Shown: one piece after another, positions 46,001-60,500 of the stretch
Position numbering within the stretch: the stretch's first letter is position 1
Layout: every line of letters begins with the position of its first letter
NCBI GenBank assembly: GCA_031213475.1
Contig: JARUPZ010000013.1
Location: forward strand, 7,835,338 to 7,899,337
Source: Nereocystis luetkeana
Taxonomy: Eukaryota; Sar; Phaeophyceae; Laminariales; Laminariaceae
Reading direction: 5' to 3'
Length of the DNA: 64,000 nucleotides
The notes under the pieces: model-generated
What the model was told of the DNA's origin: nothing
Seen by the model: only the letters and a program-made list of their open reading frames with translations
The model's database searches: none
Program-made: the position numbers and the translations under genes

Positions 46001-49000
46001 ATGGATGTTGGGCTTCCCAAGAACGACGCCGTCCCCCCCGTTTGTGTCTCTGCCTTAATTTAAGTTTTCTCAGCTTCAGTTTCGGTCTGGTCGGCGAATC
46101 ATGCGTGATCGGACAATCATTGTACCAGAAAAAAGCCTCTGCCACCTCCTGTGTACAATGAGCGCGCGCTGCGTCAGCGTGACTAGCAGGGATGAGACAT
46201 CTATTATAAACTATCTCACCTAGGTGCTGTTATCTCCTTCCCGGCAGGAAGGGGCTGGGTGTGCAGGCACTACATACAGTAGGGCTGACCCCAGGGTGGA
46301 AAAACGACAGTCGTTTTGGTGGTCTTGTTGCTGTATGTGTTCGGGCGGCAGAACTTTGATCATTGCTAGCAAATATTGTACCTTTCGAATGCGCACGGCC
46401 TACTATAAGTACGACGCTGCCTTGCCTCGTTTTCCAGTGTCCTGTTCCGAAGAAGCATCGTAATGAAAACCTAACAGGCATTGTAAACTTCTACTCATAG
46501 TGATAGATCGGGAGGTACACCGTTTTGGTGTCCCTATTGGGTTCCGATTACTATGCTCTCCCCGTACTAAGATTAGTAATAATTTTAGTACTTACAGGAC
46601 GCAGCCGCGGGGGTACGATAGTACTTAGTTTTTCAAGCTTCGCCGCATATTAGGAATATCTCCAACCTACGAAGAAAAGGGTTTGAACGACGCGTGCTGA
46701 GATAGGGGTGGCACGGTTTGACTTGACCATTTCTGACAGACGGAACGCTTAACTGCCAAATCTGAATCGCGTTATACTCGGCAGGGACGCCTATCATTTG
46801 CAGCTAGGCCCTGGGATTGGTTCCTCGTCGAGTTTAGCGTACCTGATAAGGGATTTCCTATTGAACTGTAGGGGTGAACGACTGATCGATTACCCGGTCC
46901 AGGGTAATCTTTGTAATGCTTTTCCCCTCCTGCTGAACGGTGGAATGCTTAGGGTGTCGATACCGTATACGACCGTACGCTGACTCACCCGCTTCGTTTC
47001 AAACTCTGGTTAAACCAGCGAGATACCAGGAAACTGTGTTCAGGGACGCACGCTCAAGCCCTTCTATAAAGAAAATTCAAAGTAAGATTCGAAGTCGTGT
47101 CCTCGACGACGCCCACTGCGATGGTATTGCCTACTGAGCGAAAATGTTAAAGATTGTCCAATTACCCAGTCCAGGGTAATCCTTTCAACATAAGTACCTT
47201 TTTCTCATATTCGTTTTTCGGATAATAAGGTGTAGAGCACCTTCTCGAGGGAGGGGATCTGATAAGTTACGGTGGCATGCATTGAGGCACGTCGTGCGCC
47301 CAACTCGGTGGCCAGTTCCATAAAGCAGGCACACAATATTGGAAAAACAAGAGAGGCGTGGCGCAAAAGCGGTAGCACGTTTTGTTCAGTGAAAACAATG
47401 GAGACTGAAGGGGCCTTCCCAACGAATCAAATTCCATGAAAATTTCGTCGGACCCGATCAGTGTTCTAGGCCTGTTTTCGACTGCTCACCTAGACCACGG
47501 GATGAGTAGTTGTCGGCTTGCGCGTGCCACGTTTCTTGATTGTCACAGCAGGGGTTCGGGTGAGGTACAGTGGAGCTCGTCGAGTGAGAGGAGCCTCGCT
47601 AAAGGTTTTGGTGCACCCTTCTGCCACTGGATGCGTTTGTTTAAACACAAATGATATCTGCCCAATATAGTGGATATAGCATATCTGCCCGCTGGCAAGA
47701 AAAAGCTTCTTTATATCTTTATATGTGTTAATAGCTTATGATGAAAAAACAATGGTAAGCGAGTAAGGGGGCAGCCTATTCACGGCGCTCGTCGTCTACA
47801 GAAATTTGTGGGGAATCCATCCCCCTAGATTTCCCCGCCAGGGACAAGGATGTTGGGCGAACATCTGAGTTCGGGTTTCGTACGAGAGATTGTCTCTACG
47901 TAGTGCCGTATTGGAGCTCGTCGGTTGGATGGCCTGCCTCGTCGACCAACAAGTGGTTTTGCCACAATAAAATGCTCCATCTTATCATAGCACGCGTCGT
48001 CGAATTACCTTGCCGAGAATTTACCACTCTGTTCCTTGACTATTTTGTTGTTGTCTTTATGTGAAATAAATGGTGGTTTTTACTCAGCAACTTCATCAAA
48101 TCAGTACAACCAGTGTCCGTCCTGATTCCTTGTACCAGGTACTAGATTAATACTGGTTCTGTGGTCACAGACTGTTAGACAGAGGAAAACCTCAAAACTA
48201 AAACTAAAACGCGTATTCAATTGTCAAGCAAATGAAATGCCAGCATACCGGGTACGAGAACACAACAATACAAGCAAGGTCAAAGAATAAGAAAACAATA
48301 GCTGAAATGGACCAAAATACAAACGACGAAAGTATTTCAGAAAGGCAGCTAGACAGAAAGCATACGTACTCAGGAAGTACAGATATCTACTGCGCGGACA
48401 AAGCAACACGAAGGAGAGGGCGATACAGGCAAAGGCCTGTAAGAACGAGTCGAACGGATACCTAGCCACCCGATCTGCCATTTCGTTTCTGCCTTCGTCG
48501 ACAACTGTATCAGTACGGCTGCCTCCCCCCCCCTCAACCCCTCCCCTTGTTGCCGTTCTTGGCGTCCTCAGCCGCGTGACGCAGCCGGCTTCTCTGTGCC
48601 TTGTCCCTGTACCACCATGCCATGAAACAGTCCGCCGCTTCGATGAAGCCCCGGTACCACGTCCCGCTCTTCTCATCCGCCCTCGGCCATTACTCCGTAT
48701 CTATTCAGAACAGCAAAGGGAAGCTTTCCGTGGACCCCTCGATGGCTTGAAAACCCTGAGGTCGTCTGCTTGAAAATGGTCCCAGTGTTTCGTGTAGGCC
48801 AGGTCCGGTTTCCCAACCAGCCATCGTCCCAAACATCACCTGGCGGGGCTCACTGGTCGTCCGCTGTGCGGCCCCCGTAAAGAGGAGGTATCATTTGCGG
48901 ATGGTCGTCTCAACGCTCTCGCATTGTGCTTGTTTGAGGGCCTTGGCGTACGAAATGAGGTGGTCAGTGCGTTGTCGGCGCTCGAAGCCAATTATTCGTA

Positions 49001-52000
49001 GGAGGAGGTTATTGGTTGATGCTCGAGGCTCAGCGAAGTGATCCTGACCAAGAGTCCACGTCGCGCACCCGTACAGCAGGGTCTCCAGCACCTCGGCCTT
49101 TAGCATACGCACTTTTAGAGTTAACGGGGCATCCTCCATATCATACAGTTTCCTTTTGAAACGATTGTAGCATGCGCACGCGAGTCGGACCCGTCGTGTG
49201 ATCCCTGGCAAAATGTCAGCGCTTGCGACGACAAGACTGCCCAGATACAACGCCTGCATCGACTGTCCATACCTCGGTCCCGCTGCTTCGATGACGAGCG
49301 GTGAGGTCTGGGGTGCCTGATACGGTGTCCGCAGCAGCATGGTCTCCGTTTTATGTTCGTAGACGGTGAGGCCTGCTGCTTCGAAAACGGTCTCATCGAC
49401 GTTTATCATCTTTGCAAGGCCTTCTACCGACTTGGACACATTGCTTGCATCGTCCACGCACAACATATCCCATACTGCCCTCCGTACGCAAGCTAGTGAG
49501 TCAACCGCCGCCCCATCCTCGCCAAGGTCATCCTCGAGGTGCACCAAGGCCCTCACAATATCTGGGTCTTCTCTGAATCGTACCAGAACGGTGCGTATCA
49601 AGGCAGCAAAAAAGACATTGAATACAAGCCGTGACAACACACATCCTTGCCGCAGCCCCTGAGTGACGTCAAACCATTCCGAGTGCTCGCCGTCGTTGTA
49701 ACGCACTCGGCCTCGCATGCCTTCGTGGGAGTGGCGGATGATGGTTAGCATCTTCTCTGGTACGCCGACGCGTGCGAGCACCACCCACAGCAGCTCACGG
49801 TCGACGGAGTCATATGCGTTCTCCAGGTCGATTAAGCACATGCACAGAGGGGTTCTTCTAGCTCGTCCGAGTTCTTGCAATCCGCACACGACGAACAGCA
49901 TGGCGAGCGTTGATCGTGCTGGGTGAAAGCCGCACTGTTCCTCGGGTAGTATCCCTTCGGCCTCGCAGTAGCTACTGAGGTGGGACACGACCATTTACAG
50001 CAAACCTTTGCCTGAATGGGCAACAGGCGGGCTCCCTCGGTAATTGCTGCAATCAGAGCGCTCCTTCTTTTTTTGAAGGACCTTAATGGTCGCATATTTC
50101 CCTTGCTGGAGGGCATCACCCGTTCTCCGCACGTTGACATGTAAGGTGCGAAAGTACCGGATGAATTCGGGGTGGTAGATTTTCTGTAGCTCCGCTGGAA
50201 AGGAGTCTGGTCCCACTGCTTTCTAGTTTGGCATACCCCGAATTACCGCCGTCATGGCATCCATGGTCGTTTCATCTCCAAGCGATGGTGCCAATGATGG
50301 CCGTGATGGAAATACGGCGCTTGTGGTTGGGTCAAACTCAGACGATTTCGTCGTCAGGAGGGTGCCGAGCAACCTCGCCTACCGTTCATGAATGCGCACC
50401 TTGTCCGTTAGTAGCGTGCCCTCTTCGTCCCGGATGAACTGTTGGCTTCTCGCCTTTCGACCGTCCAACCCCACCGTGGCCTTCAGGTGTTTGTAGAAGC
50501 CTCGCTGGTCGTTGTCGACGAGCAGTCTCTTGGTTAGGCGTGCAACGCTGCATCAATCGCCGTTCGCAGATTCGCGCACACCGTCCTCAGCGTTTTTCAC
50601 GCGGCTTTGTCCTTCTTGATGCGCATTACTCGTAGGGCATCCTCCCTCGCATCCCATGCTATTTGTATGGCGGATGAGATTTCCGCGGTCTCGCACCACC
50701 CGGATGTGTGTGAGTGCCGTGGTGGGGGCGGTACATCTTTCGCTACTGCATCAAGAATAGCATCATCAAAGGATTCAGCCATCTCGGAAATAATGTTCGG
50801 TTGCGAGGGAAGGAAGGGAAGATTTGAAAGGATCCGCTCCACGACTCGCTGCCTGCAATCTCCGTCGGACCGAAATCTTTGCTGGTCGAATGGCCGAATT
50901 TTGTTCAACGTTCTTACATATATGTTGGGTGCGAAACGACCGCTGAGGCGGACCATCGCATATATATACGATAGTATGGTCCGAGTTCGCCTTAGCTGGG
51001 GGCGGAGGCTGGGGGGCGACCTTAATAACACGCACGCAAGATCAGTGTGCTTGTCGGGTTAGGATGTAGTCAATCCGTGTTGGGTCGTTGCGGCTGCTGA
51101 TGCCGTTGAATGTATGAGATAGTCCACCCTTGCGAGCGCGAAACAACGTGGTCGTGAGAGCGAGCATATTGTCTGAAGCAAATGCCAGCAAGCGTTTGCC
51201 ATTACGGTTGAGCTCCCAGCACCCTACCGTCCCGGCACCCTTCCACCCTCTTTTCAGTCCTTGCGTGTGCGTCTACCAGCTCGAACAGGCATTCCTTCAT
51301 CGGAATCTGCTCAACCATGCGCCCCAATTGTTCCCAAAACTCCTCTTGCATCTTTGTGTCAAGGTTGGGTTCCGTTGAGGCATAGACACCAACTAGGTTG
51401 ACTGCAACGCTTTCACCAGTCAGCTCGAAGCGCATAGACACAAGTCGTTCGTCAATTAACTGGTGGGTATAAACAGACTTGAGGCAAATCAATTCCTTCA
51501 CTGCCAAACCAACTTCGTATTGTCCTTGACGGCCACCCGTTTCTTCTTTCCCAGAGCAGAAGATCCGGTATCCTGCTGCAGAAAACTCGGTTTTCCTAGG
51601 TCTTCTTGCTTTCTGCAGGCCAACGAAGTCACAGCCCAGTTGTCGCGCCTTCGCCAGCAAACACTCGGCATGCCCGTACCCATTCCTCCCTTTCACAACC
51701 AGGGTGACCACATCGTAGGTAGCTACCGTCACAAGTGCCGCTTTATGCTTCAACCTTTGCTAGCCGACGCGTGGTACGACCCCTTCGTCTTTTTCGTCTT
51801 TTTCGTCGTTTTTTCCCTATTTTCCCGCGGTTCACCATGTAGGCTATCTGTTTTCTAGCACGGTCCGTGCCTTCGTTTCCAATGGCAGTGTTCAGCCGTC
51901 CCAACTTATCCCAACCCCGACCCTCTCGCCCTTGCTGTCGGGGTCTTTGCCTACCCACGCAATGCCCAGGCTCTCCTCCCCTCAAGCTGTACCCATTACG

Positions 52001-54446
52001 TTCTCCTCTGTGGCGAGTCTCCTCCTCTGCTGTTGGAACGAACCCTTCGGCATTGGGGTTGGATATAAAACGTATCGCCACCACCCCGCGCCGTCAGTAG
52101 TCCACCTACCAGACCGCACAGGGTTCCTCATTTTAACGAGGCTGGAGCTCGTATGACCACCGGTGGACCGTCGTAGGTTCCAATGGGCTCCGACCCACCC
52201 CGAGGTCGGGGCAGCCCGAGAGAACTATGAGGATCGTTTTTATATTTCCTATTAAGTCCAAACGATCGTTGTATCTATGGACAGAGGGGTATCATACAGC
52301 GCGTACGAATATTAGTTGCGCAGTAATTTTCCTTTGAGGGAGGGGTTCAGTAATTCAGAAAGAAATACATTAGCTCGATGTGGAACTAACGCTCCCCCTT
52401 ATCCTGCCGCACTGTAGATAGAGGCGTTGCTCGTTCACGGTAAACACGTTTATGAACGGACGGGGTTTCTGAACGGAGGAATTCTGCAATGTCGCCAGAA
52501 TCCCGACCATGTGTTGCAATCATAATTGGCTCTACTCCTATGATTCGTGCCATGGTTGAAGCTGCACGTTTTTGGTGAAATAATTGTGATTAACTGGGAG
52601 TTCCTTAACACTGTTGCTACTGCACTGCGCATATATCCATACATTGGACTCTAAGTCGAAGTAAACATGTGCCCTCAACGGAAGTGCAGCGCCGTAAGGA
52701 AGGGTGAATGGTACCGAGGAACTACCCTTTGTCCCGTTAGTGTGCTCTAACCCCTTGCTCATCGGACTACCCCTACATATATTGTGAAACGCCCGTTGTT
52801 GGGTGCTACTACAGGTATTGAGGTACGGAAGGGCTACTCACGAGGAACTCCAGAAAAAGTAGGAACTTGTCTTATCGTAGGACGCGTCCTATGCAGGCCA
52901 GGGGATTGTTAATATTGAATTGGTTTTCGTGAACTTTTTGGTGGCAGATAGCTCCTCAAGCGAGAGCCCTCAGAAAGTTCAGCGTGCACTCCCTACCGAA
53001 GCGTGCCTCTCCTACATTACCTTCAATGTTCTCCTTCAGGATGTACGTGACGTAAATTCCCGGGGGCGTCATAGGGCGAAGGGGGAGTCACAGGTAACAT
53101 ACGTATAGCTGTTATTGGCGGAAACGTGAGCCATGGGTTAGCGTATTGCTCGAAGAAAAGAGTAATAGCAGTCTGCAGGAGCTGAGTCCCACTCTTTCGG
53201 TAGTAATTGCTACATTACATGCACGCGGTACCATGGGTTGACTACTATATATACCGTTAATATACACCACTACCACTCCTACGCAGATGTAATGCGGGTA
53301 GAAGGAGCATACACTCTACAAAGTACTACCCGGTACACTACTGTTAATACTACTTACCCCTGACTATGCTACTAACTGCTACTGCTAGATAATGACCAAT
53401 TGCTCGTACTATACAAACAACCTCATGGTAAACAGAGAGGGCAAGAGACCACGTAGTACCATGGATGGGTTGAGGCATGACTACTATACTTTGTTACACT
53501 GTACACCATTGCCGGTAATGCTTAGATGCAGTATACATGTAGAATCAGCATGGGTACATGTTACCCTACAGTAGGAGTACCTACTATTAATACTACGACT
53601 ATACTTTTCATGTTTGTAAATGTACAGGCTAGCTATGAAATACGGTTGTGGGCATCTACTGCTATTGGCCAGGTAGAAAACAGCATGCAGACGGCAACAA
53701 CAGCAATAAATAGCGGACACCGCAACGACTACACGACTATTGCTACTACTTATGGCGAGGTGGTACTACTGGACAGACATCAATAGAGAAGCAGCTTGCG
53801 CTCGGTACCATAGGCTACTATTAGTATTAATAATACACCTACAACTACGATATACTCTACTAACTACTTCAGAATTCTGTACCTGGGTGTGGAACACAGC
53901 GTCAGTAATGCAGACAGGTCAAATAACGAAAACCATACTGGTAACAATTATTAATAGTAAGAAGCAGCTTGTCTGTATGTATTTAGTGATATGCAGGCAT
54001 ACGTACGGTTGGGGCGCGATGAAAAAGTCATCTGCATTTATGTGTAATGAAAAACAAATAACGATTGTCAACTAGGTACTCACGGCAACAGCACACAGCC
54101 GACTCGTGGCAAAAAACAATACAACTCTACAGCAGTATAATCACTATTAACTACAGGCAGCAACAAGAGGTCTACACACAACTCAGGGTACCATGAACAA
54201 AATACATGCACTTGTCTTGAAATGTTCCTGTCTACGTTAAAATTAATGGCTGCCAAAAGCAGCCGAATAATCTACTCATGGTTACTCCAGCAGACTCGTG
54301 GCAACGGCAGCACGGTACTGCGTACCTACCACCAATGTCTCTACTACGTACCTACTATCCATGCTACTACTACCACTACGACTACTACTACTACTACTAC
54401 TACTACTGTTGCTACTGCTAACACTGCAACAACTACACTATATTAA

Positions 54447-54496
<50 letters not shown>

Positions 54497-54511
54497 ATAC
54501 TACTTCTACTT

Positions 54512-54543
<32 letters not shown>

Positions 54544-57500
54544 GCTACTACTACTACTACTACTACTACTGCTACTACTATTAATACCATTAAATACTAC
54601 TACTTTACTGCTACAACTACTAATTGTACTACTATTTCAGATGCACACCGAGACAGGGGGTACACGGAGCCGGGCGGCAGAATGGTCCTGGCTCTGTGGC
54701 TCTTGCTCAGTTCAATTACCTGTAGACGTAGGAAACAAACCACAACAGCAGCCGCGGGGGAAGACATCGGGAGCAAACAACAACAACAACAACAGCAACA
54801 GAGAAGCGCAGAACACAATTCACCGCCACCTCCTGTTTCGAGCGCGAAGGACACAGTGCAGACGTCGATAGGCCTGGCGTAGCACTCACAGTCTTTGGGC
54901 CACTTCAAGACAATCCGACTGCCGGGGCTAGTATCGCGCCCGCATGTCGCAAAGTCGACCTTGGCTCCAACGCTCTGTCTCCTTATCTGGGAGATGCAGC
55001 GGTTCCACTTTAAAGCGGGATTGAGCACTGACTTGGACGGGGGGGTTCTCTTCGATTCGGACTTCCAAGATCCGCGGGAAGAGGGCGAGGCAGAGGAGCC
55101 TTGGGGAGTTGTCGTAGGGGCATTGAAGGCAGCACCAGCGGCAGAAGCAAAAGGTGCTGTCCACTCTGTAGAAGCAGTACCACCAGGGGTAGGCGATGCC
55201 GTCTGCCGGGCAAGAGCAGCACAAGTAAGAGGAGCACCAGCAGAAGCAGCCCCGGCAAAGGCAGCACCAGCAGGAGCAGCCCAGCAGGAGCGGCACGAGC
55301 AGGAGCGGCACGAGCGGGAGCCATACCAGCTGGAGGCCCAGCGGTATACCAAGAAGCAGCACCAGCGTGCCGTGCGTCATATGTATGCTGTCTACATGTG
55401 CCCACGCACGCCGAAATCCGATGAGCCACGTCGGATGCCGTCTCATAGCCGGTCTTTTCACGCCAAAGCAACTGAGATCAACGTTTAATAGGCCAGAAAA
55501 CTGACAGTCCTGTTGAAACTATCCCCGAAAAAAAAATGAAGTCCCTCTGCGTACTCGCGAAACGTCCAAAGCTCTCGCGAATCATGGTCGACAATATTGC
55601 GAAAGTCTACCGAAACGCCCTGACAGCGATCGTCCACAACAAACGAGTTTATTTTTGATTTTTTTTTATATGTGCATATTATACATAAACATATAGAGGC
55701 ACGGGTGAAATAGGGCTCATTTGTACTGGAGAGTGAGTACGTACGTACTTGGGGTTTCGGAGGCTTGAAACTACTGACTGTGTTAAGCCCACTCACACAT
55801 GTGTTCAGACACATGTCCACAGCATCGTAGTCGTCACCAATTTTAACGACACCCCCCCTTTGATCTCAGCGACCGCAGGGGGACCACGTCAGAGGATGGC
55901 CCCGACGATGAGCCGTCTAACAAGCGCACAGCATCTACAACCTGGGAAACAACCGGCGGCGAAGACCCCTTAGCATGCCGCAAGCTGGAGAACGGAACCG
56001 ACGCCGAGTGTCTACTCCACCCAGGGGCCCCTTCGCCTAGATCAGAGGCACCCGAGACCGACAACGGACGCGAGGAAGCTGTTGAAAGACGCCTTAGCAG
56101 CCGTGACATTGGTGGTGGTGGCGTTGTTGACGGTGGTGATGGTGACAACTTGGTGAAGGAGAAAGAAGAGCCTGGCGTGTGGGGACCGGACGGACTGCTG
56201 GCCATACCTAACGTTAAGATGGTGCTCTTTCTCGCGGGTGCCGTTCAGGTGACTACATGTTGGATGGGTAGCCGGTACAAGCAAAACACTCCTTCCTCGG
56301 CTTAATGGGCGCGTGCGGTATGCGATGGAGATACATAGCGTTTCTGAGTTAGAGTAAACATCTACTCACTTCCGAGGCTCCTAAGCCGAGGACCTATTCG
56401 AAATCGTTTGAAAATCACGTACTGGTAGATGTTATCAATTTCCATCTTGGGGGGGGGGGGGGTAAGCCTAACTATTTGAAGACTAAAGTTGGCGTTAATT
56501 CATTGGGTTTCACCTGCGTGGCCCAGGACATATACGCTCGAAAAAAAATATTCAAATATATACAAGGCTTTCCTTCGGAGTGGGAGTAAGATTGAGTCGT
56601 TTCTTTTACCAACCCGACCTCGCCATTTCGCCAATTGCTGCAGGTTATTTGCTGCTATATATCCTGAAGAAAGCCAACCGAGCGAAGTTGCATCTGTGTC
56701 AGAAACGTAAATATTATTTTGGCAGCTATGACGTTGTGACAGACTAACTAGCGGGTGACGCAAGAATAGGGTTTAAACGAGGCGGAAAACAACGGGGTAA
56801 TACCAGGTTGTTTGGCCCGGGGCAAGTGGCATGTCGGAGGTGATACTGATTAGATGAGGGCTCGGTACGGGGGGGAAAGCAGCAGGGCCCGCAACAGCAA
56901 CGGTTATGGAAATGTCGTGCAGTTGTTGGGCGAGCTCGCTTTTGATAGCTACTATTACGGGAGACCATAGTTAATAGTACAAAAAGGTACACATAAAGAC
57001 CTACCAGTATATATTTAACAATTTTGACCAACAATATTTGGTCCTGTTAACTATGGGCCTCCGTAATACTTACTTACCAGGACCTGGTATGGTAGAGTCC
57101 CCTTCGGAGTCCTCGTGTTCCAACAATAACGACGGTGACAAGACATATGGGCTCAAATCAATATGACTGAATACTTATTGGAGTATCACATTATCTATAT
57201 TCGTACTTGGTTCGTCTTGAATCGACACGTTTTACATTATTATTCATTTTTATGAACACGAACAGCAGTGGCACGCTGAAATATGCCAAGGCGGAGCCGG
57301 TATAACAGCGAACAAATAATCATTAAAAATACCTCGACCACAAACCACATACTCGAAGAAAGCATTATTTCACCCACGCACGAACAGACCGACCGACCGA
57401 CCGACCGACCGACCCACAAGTAATATGCAGACCCACCAACAGACTCACCCACACCCACAGCGCTCTGTTGTAAGGGTTACCCCAGGCTTGGGAATCGATC

Positions 57501-60500
57501 TGTTTTTTAGCCCCACTACCTCAGTATGCAACACCTTCACATTGGACGTCGTCTAGATCACGGGTTCGAACCCCACTTCGAACGTTTCTTTTGCAGAAAC
57601 GCTTGCGCGTGCGTATCCAAAAGAACACATCTCCCTGGTTCCCCAGGTAATGAAACGAAGCGGGTAAGTCAGCATACAGACGTATACAGTTCCGACGCCC
57701 CAAATATCCAACCGTTTAGGGGGGGGGAGAGTGTTATAAGGATTACCCTGGGCTGGGTAGTCGATCGGTATTTTACCCCTTTAGCTCAGTAGGTAACACC
57801 TTCCCAGCTCTTTCCAAGTACCTGGTACGGCTGTAGGATAAATACGTATTACTCACACCGATAGTTGCTGTAACCAAAACGAAAATAAAGGTGGCACTAA
57901 AAAACTTATACATACCTGGTACCAAAGTAATAATTGCCCATCTATCTCCCAAAAACAACTAATGAATGCGGGTGGGTTTTGAACTCACGTGCTGCGCTCG
58001 TTATAAATAGTCGAGCGCCTTATTACACTTACTTGGACTACTGCATATTACCTCCTACCAACAGCATATTTTTTTGTCGTTTATTTTAGGTTTGTCCTTT
58101 GCGATTTTGATTTATGGAAACTTTATATCTTGGAGTTGGCGTTGAAGCACCATCTCGCCTAGTTACGAGTGTTTCCCCGTGCTGACTATAGCTTTGGTGA
58201 CCCATCTTTTATTTTTTGTATTGTTCGGTTTTTTGACCACGTTGTTTTTGGTTTTAGTACGGAAAGACAGTTGTTGGAAACACTGTGGAAATACTGTCTT
58301 CAAACTCATGCGGATGAGTTTATTACAATCCAGTGTCGGGGCGATCCGCCCCCGCTCCCGGGGAGAGAGCAAGCCGCCCCCGGGAAAGAGCCCCTCCGCG
58401 CCCCCAGCTTACCGGGTTCGTTATCGCCGCCCGTTCTTTCGTCGGGGCCACCAAGGGCGTGGTAGACCACAGCAACAGCAGCAAAGCAGCGGTGTCGAAA
58501 ACGTCTTTTTCAAATTAATAGTATTGTACACTGCCTGGTACAATTAAAACACTCAAAACGTAGTATCCCCAAAATTGGAGCCGAAACGTATATATATACG
58601 AGTACCTATATACCATACGGGAGGAGTAAATATGTCAGGAGACACGCCAACCAATGCGAAACGTGTGCCCTGTCAAAGGCCCGAGGTTTCAATACGAACA
58701 CCTACCTGGTAGTTTGGTGTCAGTCCGATAATAATGCATGTCAAGATAAAGTTGCTGCCTGTCGCCTGCCAATCATAATGGGTGAAAATGCTGTCTGCTG
58801 ATATATTTGCTGTGCGGAGAGCTAAGACAGCAATCAGAGCGTGGCTATTAATATGAGAGCCAAGAACAAACCAAAAGCATCAGATTAGGTAAAACAATAG
58901 TATTCTGGCGACACTCACACGGCCAAACATTGGTGACAAATAATAGGAAGTAAGCAATATACACGTTCCAGTCAGCAGAGGCTTGCGAAGAGTTTGTCTG
59001 GGCGTTCCCAGATAAGCCCCCAACAACACAACCTAACCCCCCCCCCGGAAAACACCTTACGAACCGAAGAGTGTTTTTTTTTTCCCATAGTATCGACATT
59101 TTTTTCTTTCCAAATAAATGTGTGAAATTTAACGAACTTATTTTTTTGCTTCTGGAAAATTTCACGAATACTCACTGAACGCCTCCGTATATTGATAAAC
59201 ACCTCCAATGATTTCCAAACTTTGGAATTTATGGAACAACGCTCTCCGATAAGAATGGGCTAGCAGGGCAGAGTTTGTCCCCTTCTTGTAACACTGTCTT
59301 GCGTTGTCCCAATGTCGAGTTTCGAAAAGAACTATGTGAGTTTGCTTGGAACCATACCCGGTACGTTTGCTGTCGTAGATGGCGAGTCAAAAGTTACAGT
59401 GGTGACGAAATGCGGGCGAAAACATGGAGCGAAAAAAAAAGGGATAACTGGAAAACAGCAGAGTTACAGCCAGACCAGTACCGCAGCAGCCGCAGGCAGA
59501 GCAGGGCAAGACTTAACCGTTGATCCCCCTCTCTCCCATACTCTTGCATAAAAAACATATACCAGGTATACAGCAGTGATATGGTATTTTGCTCTGTCCT
59601 CATGTCGTGTTTCAAAACGAAAAAAAATGAGGTTGCTCTATTTATTGAAGAAGAGACATACAGCAGCAGCAGTAGTATCAAGGGTACGAACTGGCACGGT
59701 TGTTTGCTGCCACAGCTGTCGTCCAGACATATCGTGCCATTGCTGGCGGCTCGGAAGTACACACGAGCGTACGCATCGGTCAAGTCGTGCCGTGCGTACG
59801 TCACCCCAGGTGGCGACGCTAAAACGCCACCTGCTGCAGGCTACTCGTACTCGGGCTGTGCATCGTCGCCTGCTGTCGCCTGCTGACCCCAAAAGCCAGC
59901 CTGCTTGGGGTTGTCGTACCGACCGCCTGGTACGAAACGAAGAGCTAGCAAGTGACGCCGACCCCAGATCTTGAAAAAATAAAAAAATAGGTATAGTTAT
60001 ATATATATATATATATATATCCTAATTAACCCGTTTTCCTGGAGTGTCATGCGTCTCAAAAGCGATTGTATGTTTTTTCATAACCTGCGAAAAGGCATTT
60101 TTTTCGGGACCCCATCGTCGTTTTTTTTTCGGGACCTACCTACGCAAGACGCACGCTGCGATAGGGACAGGTGGCACGTTTTAGCGAAACCATTTCTGAC
60201 CGACTGACGGTGCTCCTGAACTTACGATTCACCCAATAAGGCACTTGCCTGATCGCTGGATAATCATTTGTTTTTTACATCTTTTTTCTATCTTTATGTC
60301 TAGGCGGTGGCATTTTATATTCGGACTGCAATTTTTGTTAGGCCATGAGGTCATATATTGGGTGGGGATGTCAAGAGAGGGGAGTCTCAAAGAAAAGCTT
60401 CAGAACCGTCTAAGTGCAACCAACCCTTTCGTACAACGGATCACGATGCATTTTGCTGCGATATGCGTACCTTGATATATACTCCTTTATTCGGGTTTGT

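Larger units (their letters stand above)
48085..52200 (-). mobile_element. LINE with endonuclease and RT, nearly full length (LINE2)
   Basis: On the minus strand: a possible ORF1 end (51743-52084, basic), an apurinic-type endonuclease frame (51202-51753), linker, RT (50260 down to 48891) and a 3' UTR ending near 48085 with the family word TCTGTGGTCAC...CGGACACTGGTTGTAC. It lies antisense inside intron 5. Frames are broken between EN and RT. 5' boundary approximate. Confidence 0.8.
45811..55869 (+). other. Intron 5 of the MFS transporter, about 10.1 kb
   Basis: GTAGGA ... GATCTCAG. It contains SINE-like S1 (46848-47182), a LINE (48085-52200), a (TAC)n tract and element B copy 2, all on the minus strand or non-coding. 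52200-54200 shows no gene; the frames there are short and AT-rich. Confidence 0.8.

Noticed and set aside
58163..58547. Hydrophobic frame near 58.2 kb as a missing transporter exon
   Set aside because: Exons 6 and 7 already join in phase 0 with family-typical sequence, and this frame has no acceptor/donor in phase.
59576..59974. Overlapping plus/minus frames in intron 6
   Set aside because: Both strands open, no recognised domain, no splice support.
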